NCBI GenBank assembly: GCA_000719105.1
Contig: JODX01000015.1
Location: 1 to 64,000, forward strand
Origin: Streptomyces sclerotialus
GTDB taxonomy: Bacteria; Actinomycetota; Actinomycetes; Streptomycetales; Streptomycetaceae
DNA: 64,000 nucleotides
Direction of reading: 5' to 3'
The stretch's first letter is position 1. The number at the start of each line of letters is the position of its first letter. Shown in pieces: positions 8,959 through 17,100 of this stretch. The notes under the pieces are model-generated. The model did not search any database, was not told where the DNA came from, and saw only the letters and a list, made by a program, of their open reading frames with translations. A program made the translations under genes and the position numbers.

Positions 8959-10115
8959 CGTCCGTCATCGAAAGCGACGAGCACAAGGCCCTCCGCGCGG
9001 CCGTCGCCGCCCTCGGCGGCCGCTACGGCCGCGACTACGTCCGCCGGACCGTGGCCGCCGGAGCCCACCCCGACGAACTCTGGGCCGAGGCCGCCAAGCT
9101 CGGCTACCTCGGCGTCAACCTGCCCGAGGAGTACGGCGGGGGAGGCGGCGGCATCACCGAGCTCTCCATCGTCCTGGAGGAGCTGGGCGCCGCCGGCTGC
9201 CCGCTGCTGATGCTGGTCGTCTCGCCCGCCATCTGCGGCACCGTCATCAGCCGCTTCGGCACCGAGGAGCAGAAACGCGCCTGGCTGCCCGGCCTCGCCG
9301 ACGGCAGCCGCCTCATGGCCTTCGGCATCACCGAACCCGACGCGGGCTCCAACTCCCACCGCATCACCACCACCGCCCGCCGCGACGGCGGCGACTGGCT
9401 GCTCACCGGCCGCAAGGTGTTCATCTCCGGCGTCGACCAGGCCGACGCGACGCTGATCGTCGGCCGTACGGAGGATGCCCGCACCGGCCGCCTCAAGCCC
9501 TGCCTGTTCATCGTCCCGCGCGACGCGGAAGGCTTCGAGCGGCGCCCCATCGACATGGAGCTGCGGGCGGCGGAGAAGCAGTTCGAGCTCACCCTCGACG
9601 AGGTGCGGCTGCCCGGGGACGCCCTTGTCGGTGACGAGGACGCGGGTCTGCTCCAGCTTTTCGCCGGCCTCAACCCCGAGCGCATCATGACGGCCGCGTT
9701 CGCGATCGGCATGGGCCGCTACGCGCTCGCCCGGGCCGTCGAGTACGCCCGCGACCGCACCGTCTGGATGGCCCCCATCGGCGCCCACCAGGCCATCGCG
9801 CACCCCCTGGCCCAGTCCCACATAGAGCTCGAGCTGGCCCGTCTGATGATGCGCAAAGCCGCCCACCTGTACGACGCGGGGGACGACATCGGCGCTGGGG
9901 AGGCCGCCAACATGGCCAAGTACGCGGCCGGGGAGGCGTGCGTGAAGGCCGTCGACCAGGCGGTGCACACCCTCGGCGGCAACGGCCTCACCAACGAGTA
10001 CGGCCTCGCCTCCCTCATCACCGCCGCGCGCGTGTCCCGTATCGCCCCGGTGAGCCGGGAGATGATCCTCAACTACGTCTCGCACCAGACCCTGGGCCTG
10101 CCCAAGTCGTACTGA
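8955..10115 (+). CDS. Acyl-CoA dehydrogenase
   Basis: A 386-residue flavoprotein of normal ACAD length that makes an alpha,beta-double bond in an acyl-CoA using FAD. Visible family segments are GYLGVNLPEEYGG, MAFGITEPDAGSNSH, LTGRKVFISG and a C-terminal TLGGNGLTNEY. ATG 8955 overlaps the stop of the carboxylase alpha gene, so translation is coupled. In the inferred pathway it would act before the carboxylase, producing the enoyl-CoA to be carboxylated, as isovaleryl-CoA or citronellyl-CoA dehydrogenases do. Confidence 0.92.
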   Translation: MTSVIESDEHKALRAAVAALGGRYGRDYVRRTVAAGAHPDELWAEAAKLGYLGVNLPEEYGGGGGGITELSIVLEELGAAGCPLLMLVVSPAICGTVISRFGTEEQKRAWLPGLADGSRLMAFGITEPDAGSNSHRITTTARRDGGDWLLTGRKVFISGVDQADATLIVGRTEDARTGRLKPCLFIVPRDAEGFERRPIDMELRAAEKQFELTLDEVRLPGDALVGDEDAGLLQLFAGLNPERIMTAAFAIGMGRYALARAVEYARDRTVWMAPIGAHQAIAHPLAQSHIELELARLMMRKAAHLYDAGDDIGAGEAANMAKYAAGEACVKAVDQAVHTLGGNGLTNEYGLASLITAARVSRIAPVSREMILNYVSHQTLGLPKSY

Positions 10116-10172
10116 TCGACGCAGCCGCTCGCCGCAGCCGCCGGCCGCAGCCGACCACCGCAGGAGGAACCG

Positions 10173-11783
10173 ATGTTCCGCAGCGAGTACGCAGATGTCC
10201 CGCCCGTGGACCTCCCCATCCACGAAGCCGTCCTGGGCCGCGCCGCCGAACACGGCGACACGCCCGCCCTGGTCGACGGCGTCGACGGCACCACCCTCAC
10301 GTACGCACAGCTCGACCACTTCCACCGCCGGCTGGCCGCCGCCTTCGCCGACGCGGGCGTCCGCAAGGGCGACGTCCTCGCCCTGCACAGCCCCAACACG
10401 ATCGCCTTCCCGCCGGCCTTCTACGCCGCCACGCGCGCGGGTGCCTCGGTGACCACCGTGCACCCGCTCGCCACCGCCGACGAGCTGGCCAAGCAGCTCA
10501 CGGACGCCGGCGCCCGCTGGATCGTCACCGTCTCCCCGCTGCTGGATACCGCCCGCACGGCCGCCGAGCGCGCGGGCGGCATCCGGGAGATCTTCGTCTG
10601 CGACAGCGCCCCGGGGCACCGCTCCCTGCTCGACATGCTCGCCACCACCGCACCCGAACCGCACGTCGGTATCGACCCGGCCGAGGACATCGCGGTCCTG
10701 CCCTACTCCTCCGGCACGACCGGTGTCCCCAAGGGCGTGATGCTCACCCACCGGTCCATCGCCACGAACCTCGCCCAGCTCGACCCGATGGTCGCGGGCG
10801 GCCCCGGCGACCGCATCCTCGCCGTCCTGCCCTTCTTCCACATCTACGGGCTCACCGCCCTGATGAACGGCCCGCTCAGACGCGGCGCCACCGTCGTCGT
10901 CCTGCCGCGCTTCGACCTCGGCACCTTTCTCGCAGCCATCGAGAAGCACCGCATCACCGGCCTGTACGTGGCCCCGCCGATCGTCCTCGCCCTTGCCAAG
11001 CACCCGGCGGTCGCCCAGTACGACCTGTCGTCCCTGGAGTACATCCTCAGCGCGGCCGCCCCGCTCGACGCGGCCCTGGCGGCGGCCTGCGCCGAACGCC
11101 TCGGCCTGCCGCCCATCGGCCAGGGCTACGGCATGACCGAACTGTCGCCCTGCACCCACGTCGTCCCCCTGGACGCGGCCCGGACCGCCCCTCCCGGGAC
11201 CGTCGGCAAGCTCGTCGCGGGCACCGAGATGCGGATCGTGTCCCTGGCCGACCCGGCCGAGGACGTCCCCGTCGGGGAACCCGGCGAGGTCCTCATCCGC
11301 GGTCCCCAGGTCATGAAGGGCTACCTGGGCCGTTCGGACGCCACCGCCGACATGATCGACGATGGGGGAGGGTGGCTCCACACCGGCGACGTCGGCCATG
11401 TGGACGGTGGGGGCACCTCCCGCTCGAGCGAAGCCGAGAGTGGGGGAGGCTGGCTCTTCATCGTCGACCGCGTCAAGGAGCTGATCAAGTACAAGGGCTT
11501 CCAGGTCGCCCCGGCCGAGCTGGAGGCCCTTCTGCTGACCCACCCCGGTATCGCCGACGCCGCTGTGATCGGCACCTACGACGACGACGGGAACGAGGTG
11601 CCGCACGCACATGTGGTCCGCCAACCCACCGCGGGGAACCTGTCCGAGGGAGAGGTCATGATGTACGTCGCCGAACGCGTTGCCCCCTACAAGCGCGTCC
11701 GCCGCGTCACGTTCGTCGACGCCGTCCCCCGGGCCGCCTCCGGCAAGATCCTCCGACGGGAGCTGAGGGAGCGGCAGTCGTGA
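10173..11783 (+). CDS. 4-coumarate-CoA-ligase-like acyl-CoA synthetase with repeat-encoded insertion
   Basis: A 536-residue ANL-superfamily ligase that would activate a carboxylic acid to its CoA thioester through an acyl-AMP. The P-loop YSSGTTGVPKGVMLTH (~180), QGYGMTE (~320), LHTGDVG (~405) and the C-terminal KELIKYKGFQVAPAELE with PRAASGKILRREL (catalytic lysine) are all present. ATG 10173 follows AGGAGGAA. Residues ~412-427 (GGGTSRSSEAESGGGW) are encoded by a 48-bp repeat, in a loop where relatives have only a few residues. The insertion is in frame and lies beside the hinge region, so activity may be retained. Confidence 0.9.
   Translation: MFRSEYADVPPVDLPIHEAVLGRAAEHGDTPALVDGVDGTTLTYAQLDHFHRRLAAAFADAGVRKGDVLALHSPNTIAFPPAFYAATRAGASVTTVHPLATADELAKQLTDAGARWIVTVSPLLDTARTAAERAGGIREIFVCDSAPGHRSLLDMLATTAPEPHVGIDPAEDIAVLPYSSGTTGVPKGVMLTHRSIATNLAQLDPMVAGGPGDRILAVLPFFHIYGLTALMNGPLRRGATVVVLPRFDLGTFLAAIEKHRITGLYVAPPIVLALAKHPAVAQYDLSSLEYILSAAAPLDAALAAACAERLGLPPIGQGYGMTELSPCTHVVPLDAARTAPPGTVGKLVAGTEMRIVSLADPAEDVPVGEPGEVLIRGPQVMKGYLGRSDATADMIDDGGGWLHTGDVGHVDGGGTSRSSEAESGGGWLFIVDRVKELIKYKGFQVAPAELEALLLTHPGIADAAVIGTYDDDGNEVPHAHVVRQPTAGNLSEGEVMMYVAERVAPYKRVRRVTFVDAVPRAASGKILRRELRERQS
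11406..11453. repeat. 48-bp dispersed palindromic repeat, copy A
   Basis: This copy lies inside the acyl-CoA ligase gene. One arm holds GGGGGCACCTCCC, the centre holds the imperfect palindrome CTCGAGCGAAGCCGAG, and the other end is TGGGGGAGG. On the opposite strand it matches 38218-38265 at 47 of 48 bases. The copy adds no stop and keeps the host frame. Confidence 0.92.
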
Positions 11784-12514
11784 CCGTCGTGGGCCGCACG
11801 CGCGCGCGTGCCGTGGAGACCCTGCACCTCGACTCGCCGGGCAACCGCAACGCCCTGTCCGCCGCGCTCGTCGGGGAACTGTCCGGCGCGCTCACCGACT
11901 GCGGCCGGGACCGCGACGTCCGGGCGGTCGTCCTCACCCACACGGGCAACACCTTCTGCGCCGGAGCCGACCTGCGCGACCCGCCGCACCCCGACGCACT
12001 GGTCGGTCTCCTCCGGCAGATCGTCGAGCTGCGCAAACCCGTCGTCGCCCGGGTCACCGGGCACGTTCGCGCGGGCGGCCTCGGCCTGCTCGCCGCCTGT
12101 GACATCGCGGCCGCCTCCGCCGCCGCCACCTTCGCCTTCACCGAGGTCCGCATCGGCGTCGCCCCCGCCGTCATCTCGCTGCCGCTGCTGCCCCGCACCG
12201 ATCCGCGCGCCCTGGCGCGCTACTACCTCACCGGTGAGCGCTTCGGCGCCGCCGAGGCGGCCCGCATCGGCCTGCTCACGGCGGCCGGTGACGACGTGGA
12301 CGACGTGCTCGCCCCCGTCCTGGACGGCCTGCGCCGGGCCTCGCCCCAGGGGCTGGCCGAAACCAAACGGCTGCTCACGGCTAGGGTTCTGGAGACCTTC
12401 GACCGGGACGCGGAGGACCTGACCGCGCTCTCGGCCCGGCTGTTCTCCTCCGCGCAGGCGCGCGAGGGGATGACGGCCTTCCTCGAACGACGGGATCCGG
12501 CATGGGTGGTGTGA
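11780..12514 (+). CDS. Enoyl-CoA hydratase/isomerase family protein
   Basis: A 244-residue crotonase-fold protein; GTG 11780 overlaps the ligase stop (GTGA). The first oxyanion segment NTFCAGADL and the second HVRAGGLGLLAACD are visible, followed by FTEVRIGV, which carries the glutamate corresponding to the second catalytic Glu of classical hydratases. The position of the first catalytic Glu (in GG.CELA of classical enzymes) is occupied by Leu. A hydratase acting on a 3-methylglutaconyl-type carboxylated enoyl-CoA would fit the carboxylase context. The exact reaction is inferred. Confidence 0.85.
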   Translation: MTVVGRTRARAVETLHLDSPGNRNALSAALVGELSGALTDCGRDRDVRAVVLTHTGNTFCAGADLRDPPHPDALVGLLRQIVELRKPVVARVTGHVRAGGLGLLAACDIAAASAAATFAFTEVRIGVAPAVISLPLLPRTDPRALARYYLTGERFGAAEAARIGLLTAAGDDVDDVLAPVLDGLRRASPQGLAETKRLLTARVLETFDRDAEDLTALSARLFSSAQAREGMTAFLERRDPAWVV

Positions 12515-13146
12515 GCGCGGTCAGCGACGCGGGTGCGGACACGGGCGCGGGCGGGGACGAACGCGCGGTCAAGGTGCCCAAGCAGGACCGCAGCCGGGCC
12601 ACCCGGCAGCGCCTCCTGGCCGCCGCCGTGGCCTGCCTCGCCGAGCGTGGCTGGGCCGGGTCCACGGTCTCCGTCGTCGCCGAACGCGCCGGTGTCTCCC
12701 GCGGCGCCGCCCAGCACCACTTCCCCACCCGTGAGGACCTGTTCACCGCGGCCGTCGAGTACGTCGCCGAGGAGCGCTCCGTGGCCCTGCGCGCCCTCTT
12801 CCCCGAGGGCGCCACCGACCGCCGGGCCGTGGTCGCCGCCCTGGTCGACCTCTACACGGGCCCCCTCTTCCGCGCGGCCCTGCACCTGTGGGTCGCCGCC
12901 TCCAACGAGGACCAGCTCCGCCCCCGGGTCACCGAACTGGAGGCCCGCGTCGGCCGCGAGACCCACCGCATCGCCGTCGAGCTGCTGGGCGCCGACGAGT
13001 CCGCGCCCGGGGTGCGCGAGACCGTGCAGGGACTCCTCGACATGGCTCGTGGCCTCGGCCTCGCCAACCTCCTCACGGACGACACGGGCCGCCGCGACCG
13101 GGTGGTCGCCCAGTGGGCCGTACTCCTGGACGAGGCGCTGGGCTGA
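12502..13146 (+). CDS. TetR family regulator of the acyl-CoA operon
   Basis: A 214-residue protein whose ATG (12502) overlaps the end of the hydratase gene by 13 bases, so it belongs to the same transcript. The N-terminal HTH (residues ~25-75) reads RSRATRQRLLAAAVACLAER, then SVVAERAGVSRGAAQHHFPTR, a clear TetR domain. The C-terminal ligand domain is helical. Placement as last gene of the operon suggests feedback repression relieved by an acyl-CoA intermediate. The palindrome at 2885-2896 is the best candidate operator. Confidence 0.88.
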   Translation: MGGVSAVSDAGADTGAGGDERAVKVPKQDRSRATRQRLLAAAVACLAERGWAGSTVSVVAERAGVSRGAAQHHFPTREDLFTAAVEYVAEERSVALRALFPEGATDRRAVVAALVDLYTGPLFRAALHLWVAASNEDQLRPRVTELEARVGRETHRIAVELLGADESAPGVRETVQGLLDMARGLGLANLLTDDTGRRDRVVAQWAVLLDEALG

Positions 13147-13170
13147 AGCCTCGGAGTGCACTCGAGCCGG

Positions 13171-13860
13171 TCAGGGGCTGAGCCGCTCCACCCGCCACGA
13201 CCCGTCCGGCTCCGCCACGTACCGCAGCCGGTCGTGCAGCCGGTTCGCCCGCCCCTGCCAGAACTCCACCGTGCTCGGCGCGACCCGGAAACCGCCCCAG
13301 TTCGGCGGCACCGGGACCTGCTCGCCCTCCGGGTAGCGGGCGTGCAGTTCCTCGTACACCACGTCCAGTTGCGCCCGGGACCGGATGACCGACGACTGCT
13401 CACTCGCCCAGGCGCCGAGCTGTGAGCCGTGCGGCCGGGTGCGGAAGTACGCCGCCGTCTCGTCCCGTGCCGTACGGCGTGCCGTCCCGGAGACGATCAC
13501 CTGCCGGGCGATCGGGTGCCAGGGGAAGAGCAGCGAGACGTACGGGTTCTCCGCCAGGTCCAGGGCCTTGCGGGAACCGTAGTTGGTGTAGAAGACGAAC
13601 CCCTGTTCGTCGTACGCCTTCATCAGCACCGTACGGGAGCTCGGGCGGCCGGAGGCGTCCGCGGTGGAGACCACCATGGCATTGGGCTCGAAGATCGCGT
13701 TCTCGGCCGCTGCCTGCCGGAACCAGCGTTCGAACTGCGCCATGGGATGCCCGGCGAGCTCGCTCTCGTCCAGCCCTTCCGCCCGGTACTGCTTGCGCAT
13801 CCCGGCTGGGTCGGGAACGGGGAACCGGGGCGGCGGGTAAGCGGGATCGCGCTCGTTCAC
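13171..13860 (-). CDS. pdxH: Pyridoxamine 5'-phosphate oxidase
   Basis: A 229-residue FMN enzyme that oxidises PNP/PMP to pyridoxal phosphate, the last step of the salvage and DXP-dependent vitamin B6 pathways. PdxH signatures are present: [10 protein letters not shown] near the start, [30 protein letters not shown], a WASEQSS segment, and C-terminal NWGGFRV.P..VEFWQGR..RLHDR. GTG 13860 was chosen because the family N-terminus begins close to the [16 protein letters not shown] region; ATG 13884 is an in-frame alternative. It is convergent with the TetR gene and divergent from the citrate synthase gene. Confidence 0.93.
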   Translation of the reverse strand: MNERDPAYPPPRFPVPDPAGMRKQYRAEGLDESELAGHPMAQFERWFRQAAAENAIFEPNAMVVSTADASGRPSSRTVLMKAYDEQGFVFYTNYGSRKALDLAENPYVSLLFPWHPIARQVIVSGTARRTARDETAAYFRTRPHGSQLGAWASEQSSVIRSRAQLDVVYEELHARYPEGEQVPVPPNWGGFRVAPSTVEFWQGRANRLHDRLRYVAEPDGSWRVERLSP

Positions 13861-14158
13861 GTGGTCATCCTGCCGTATGCGCACCCACGCGCGCGGCGAT
13901 GTGCTTCATCACTACGTGGCACTCAGTGCCGCGAAGACTCCCCAAAGGTGGCACTCGGGGATATCGTTCTGCAACCGTCCCGGTTGGATGGCCGCCCGCT
14001 GCACTGGGCATGACCGGGTTACCGCTTCGGACCGCGAGTCCCAGAACCGACCGCGGAACCGGACGGCGACCGACCGCTTCCGCACCCCACACGAATCTCC
14101 ACCCCATCTGGACACCCCCACCCCACCAGCTGTCGCACACATCATGAGGAGCCGCCTG
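13861..14158. promoter_or_regulatory. pdxH / citrate synthase divergent region with repeated GTGGCACTC
   Basis: This 298-base gap must hold both promoters. GTGGCACTC occurs twice, at 13916-13924 and 13948-13956, 32 bases apart (about three helical turns). The first copy is part of the near-palindrome GGCACTCAGTGCC (13918-13930). Two same-face sites suggest cooperative binding of a regulator, which cannot be named. Confidence 0.4.
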
Positions 14159-15259
14159 ATGTCCGACTTCGTACCCGGACTCGAAGGAGTCGTCGCGTTC
14201 GAGACGGAGATCGCCGAACCCGACAAGGAGGGCGGCGCCCTCCGGTACCGGGGCGTCGACATCGAGGATCTGGTCGGCCATGTCTCCTTCGGCAACGTCT
14301 GGGGCCTGCTCGTCGACGGCGCCTTCAACCCCGGCCTGCCGCCCGCCGAACCGTTCCCCATCCCCGTCCACTCCGGCGACATCCGCGTCGACGTCCAGTC
14401 GGCGCTCGCCATGCTGGCCCCCGTCTGGGGCCTCAGGCCGCTCCTCGACATCGACGAGGCGCAGGCCCGTGAGGACCTCGCCCGCGCCGCCGTCATGGCG
14501 CTGTCGTACGTCGCCCAGTCCGCGCGCGGGCAGGGCCTGCCCATGGTTCCGCAGCGCGAGATCGACAAGGCGCGGTCCGTCGTCGAGCGCTTCATGATCC
14601 GCTGGCGCGGCGAGCCCGACCCCAAGCACGTGGCCGCCGTGGACGCGTACTGGACGAGCGCCGCCGAACACGGCATGAACGCCTCCACGTTCACCGCGCG
14701 CGTGATCGCGTCGACGGGGGCGGACGTGGCCGCCGCGCTGTCGGGTGCCGTGGGCGCGATGTCCGGCCCGCTGCACGGCGGCGCCCCCTCCCGCGTCCTC
14801 GGCATGATCGAGGAGATCGAGCGCACCGGGGACGCCGAGGCCTACGTCAAGCAGGCCCTCGACCGGGGCGAGCGCCTCATGGGCTTCGGGCACCGCGTCT
14901 ACCGTGCCGAGGACCCCCGCGCGCGCGTGCTGCGCCGTACCGCCCGCGAACTGGGCGCGCCCCGCTTCGAGATCGCCGAGGCACTGGAGAAGGCGGCACT
15001 GGAGGAGCTGCACAACCGCCGCCCCGACCGCGTCCTCGCGACGAACGTGGAGTTCTGGGCGGCCATCGTCCTGGACTTCGCCGAGGTCCCCGCCCACATG
15101 TTCACCTCGATGTTCACCTGCGCCCGCACCGCCGGCTGGTCGGCGCACATCCTGGAGCAGAAGCGCACCGGCCGCCTCGTCCGCCCCTCCGCGCGGTACG
15201 TCGGCCCCGGCGCCCGCGACCCGCGCGAGATCGAGGGCTACGGGGACATCGCCCGCTGA
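14159..15259 (+). CDS. Citrate synthase-like protein (second, short type)
   Basis: A 366-residue citrate/2-methylcitrate synthase family protein that condenses an acyl-CoA with an oxoacid. Family motifs are GALRYRGVDIEDL near the N-terminus, GPLHGGAPSRV (catalytic His region), GFGHRVY and a C-terminal NVEFW segment. It is shorter than the main hexameric bacterial citrate synthase (about 430 residues), so it probably belongs to the short dimeric class or has methylcitrate synthase activity. ATG 14159 is used because GAGGAGCC lies just upstream; ATG 14144 is in frame but lacks a site. A strong hairpin at 15301-15369 follows the gene. Confidence 0.88.
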   Translation: MSDFVPGLEGVVAFETEIAEPDKEGGALRYRGVDIEDLVGHVSFGNVWGLLVDGAFNPGLPPAEPFPIPVHSGDIRVDVQSALAMLAPVWGLRPLLDIDEAQAREDLARAAVMALSYVAQSARGQGLPMVPQREIDKARSVVERFMIRWRGEPDPKHVAAVDAYWTSAAEHGMNASTFTARVIASTGADVAAALSGAVGAMSGPLHGGAPSRVLGMIEEIERTGDAEAYVKQALDRGERLMGFGHRVYRAEDPRARVLRRTARELGAPRFEIAEALEKAALEELHNRRPDRVLATNVEFWAAIVLDFAEVPAHMFTSMFTCARTAGWSAHILEQKRTGRLVRPSARYVGPGARDPREIEGYGDIAR

Positions 15260-15300
15260 CGCGAGCCGCCGCCCACGGAGAACAGCACGGAAAAACAGAC

Positions 15301-15369
15301 GACCCGCAGGCTCTGGTCCCGCTCCTCACGGAGCGGAGCCGGCCGGACTTACCGGCGAGCCTGCGGGTC
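15301..15369. terminator. Inverted repeat after citrate synthase
   Basis: GACCCGCAGGCTC (15301-15313) pairs perfectly with GAGCCTGCGGGTC (15357-15369). The 43-nt loop holds further short stems, for example GCTC...GAGC. It would work as a terminator for citrate synthase on the plus strand and for the small minus-strand transcript. The large structured loop is unusual for a simple terminator. Confidence 0.7.
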
Positions 15370-15450
15370 GGGTGACTGCTTGGGATTGGGCCGGCTGCGC
15401 GCTCGTCTCACGCGCTGGTCCGGCACCGCACTCGATGGGGTGCCGGGCCG

Positions 15451-15489
15451 CTAGCCCGCAGCCACCTCACGCGTCCGGGTTTCACTCAT
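15451..15489 (-). CDS. 12-residue micropeptide with near-perfect Shine-Dalgarno
   Basis: ATG 15489 opens a 12-codon frame (MSETRTREVAAG) ending in TAG. It is preceded at 15510-15496 by AGAAGGGAGGTGATC, which matches 14 of 15 bases complementary to the 3' end of 16S rRNA. The spacing to ATG is 6 bases from the end of that match. Such an extended site is rare and suggests strong ribosome loading. It could equally serve to attract ribosomes in an RNA whose function is not the peptide. Confidence 0.35.
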   Translation of the reverse strand: MSETRTREVAAG

Positions 15490-15521
15490 TTACCCGATCA
15501 CCTCCCTTCTGTGTACCGCAC

Positions 15522-15550
15522 ACCTTAGGAAGCGCTCTCGTTCGGCTCAA
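15522..15550 (-). promoter_or_regulatory. HrdB-type promoter on minus strand
   Basis: TTGAGC (15550-15545) and TAAGGT (15527-15522) are separated by exactly 17 bases, close to the vegetative sigma consensus. It starts just after the PAS protein stop and points at the small structured transcript. Confidence 0.5.
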
Positions 15551-15555
15551 CCTAT

Positions 15556-16935
15556 TTATTCGAGGAGTTCCGCCAGATCCAGCGTTCCCGCGATGCGCGC
15601 GGCGACGTCCTCCGCGTACAGGATGTCGGCGCGCTCGAACCGGGAACGGCTCGCGGTACGCAGGAAGGTCACCACGCCGAGGGTGCGACCCCGGCTGCGC
15701 AGGACCGTGCACAGGGCGTGCACCGTGTCCGGGGGCCACTGGCGGGCGGCGGCCCACGCGCGCGCGGCCTCCGGGGCGAGCCCGCCGGCACCGGCCCGTA
15801 CGGAACCGGCGCGCTCGACGCACTGGAGCGCGGGGTGGCCCTCGCCGTACCGGACCGGAAGGCCGGCGTGACCGGTGAGGTGGGTCGGGCCCGGGGCGCC
15901 GGAGGGGGTGGTGGCGACCCGCACGAGCCGTACGGGTGCGTCACCGTCCACGGCGCGCCCGCGGCCCGCCACCCGGTCGATCAGCGCATGGTCGGCGAAG
16001 CCCGCGAGGGCGTAGTCGAGGTGGACGGTGGCGGCCTCACCGGGGTCCTCGCACTCGGCGGCGGCGCGGGCGGCCCGGTGGAGCTGGTTGGTGCGGAAGC
16101 GGAGCTGGGAGGCCTCCTGCTCGCTCTGCCTGGCCTCGGTGACGTCCTGGAAGAGCCAGCCGACACCGAGCGGTACGGGCTCCTCCGCCAGGGGGGAGGC
16201 GAGGCGCAGGAAGCCGCTGCGCCAGCAGCGCCGCTTCTCGCCCTCGGCGGTGCGCAGTCCCACCCAGATCTCGGCGGGCGCGGGCGGCGCCCCCTCGGCG
16301 AGGACGTGGGTCAGTGCGCTCTCGAGTTCCTCCACGCCCTGGGTGAGCAGTTCGCCCAGGGGGCGCCCGAGGACGGCGGTGCGTCCGATGCCGAGCGCGC
16401 GTGCCGCGTGGGTGTTGACGACGGCGGGCCGCAGATCGGCGTCGACGAGGACGACACCCCAGCTCGCGTCCTCGAACAGCGCCTCGCTCAGGGCGATGGA
16501 CCGCTCCAGGTCCATCTGCGTGTGCACCTCACTGAAGGCGCAGTAGACACCGGCGGGCTTGCCGTCCGGTCCGCGTACGGCGGCGGACTGGGTGCGCACG
16601 AGGACGCGCCCGCCCTCCTTGGTGAGCAGCGCGAACTCGTGGACCTGCCGTCCGGGCGCGTGCATGGCGGACATCAGCCGCGCCTCGACCTCCGCGGCGT
16701 CCGCGGTCCGTACGGCCCAGTCGGCGAACCCGTGACGGCCGACCGCCTCGGCGGCACTCCAGCCGAGGATGCGCTCGGCCTCGCGGTTCCAGTGGGTGAC
16801 CGTGCCGTCGGCGTCGAAGGCGCACAGCGCGGCGTCCATCCCGTCGAGCAGCGCGGCCAGCAGATCGGACCCGTCGCGCTCGGGCTCGTCCGGCCCCAGT
16901 GCGTCCGTGGTCCCACTACGCCGGGAAGCACTCAC
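15556..16935 (-). CDS. PAS-PAS-GAF sensor protein
   Basis: A 459-residue cytoplasmic signalling protein. The first PAS domain (~25-140) has D.DGTVTHWNREAERILGW. A second PAS (~148-270) has LFEDASWGVVLVDADLRPAVVN.AA and ends in the typical PAC sequence GWLFQDVTEAR. The C-terminal part (~290-455) looks like a GAF domain with TLGVVTFLRTASR..F. There is no kinase, phosphatase or cyclase output domain, so it probably works by binding a partner. Start GTG 16935 is preceded by CAGGGGGTTCAG. The small structured transcript begins just past its stop. Confidence 0.82.
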   Translation of the reverse strand: MSASRRSGTTDALGPDEPERDGSDLLAALLDGMDAALCAFDADGTVTHWNREAERILGWSAAEAVGRHGFADWAVRTADAAEVEARLMSAMHAPGRQVHEFALLTKEGGRVLVRTQSAAVRGPDGKPAGVYCAFSEVHTQMDLERSIALSEALFEDASWGVVLVDADLRPAVVNTHAARALGIGRTAVLGRPLGELLTQGVEELESALTHVLAEGAPPAPAEIWVGLRTAEGEKRRCWRSGFLRLASPLAEEPVPLGVGWLFQDVTEARQSEQEASQLRFRTNQLHRAARAAAECEDPGEAATVHLDYALAGFADHALIDRVAGRGRAVDGDAPVRLVRVATTPSGAPGPTHLTGHAGLPVRYGEGHPALQCVERAGSVRAGAGGLAPEAARAWAAARQWPPDTVHALCTVLRSRGRTLGVVTFLRTASRSRFERADILYAEDVAARIAGTLDLAELLE

Positions 16936-17100
16936 CTGAACCCCCTGCAGGCTGTGTCCGCACGTACGGCGCGGCGGTTCGTTACTTCGCAGTCATTCAA
17001 CTTGAACGTGACTCAGCCCACAGGGGGTTCCCGCAAGATTGGGGGAAATCGTTGTACGCCGGGATTCCACCCCACGTACCCCAGGCGACCCGCCCGGGAG

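Larger units (their letters stand above)
15301..15515 (-). ncRNA. Candidate structured small transcript with 12-codon frame
   Basis: The minus strand here has its own promoter-like sequence (15522-15550), a predicted start near 15515, and a near full-length Shine-Dalgarno sequence. A 12-codon frame follows (15489-15451). One base after its stop comes a hairpin at 15449-15417 (8 perfect pairs plus 3, one a wobble). A second, longer hairpin at 15369-15301 has a perfect 13-bp outer stem and internal smaller stems. No minus-strand gene begins downstream, so this is not an ordinary leader. It could be a small regulatory RNA, a micropeptide mRNA or both. Expression is unproven. Confidence 0.4.

Noticed and set aside
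8523..11624. Minus-strand frame of about 1,030 codons over the carboxylase/dehydrogenase/ligase genes
   Set aside because: Shadow of three well-recognised enzymes in the other strand.
15301..15369. tRNA-like cloverleaf after citrate synthase
   Set aside because: No T-loop (GTTCRA), no anticodon arm geometry and no CCA-proximal acceptor match; it is a nested hairpin instead.
15522..15558. Possible DmdR1 iron box (TAGGTTGAGCC on the minus strand)
   Set aside because: Only one half matches the iron-box consensus; the second half (CTCACCTAA type) is missing. The same bases are better explained as a -35/-10 promoter.
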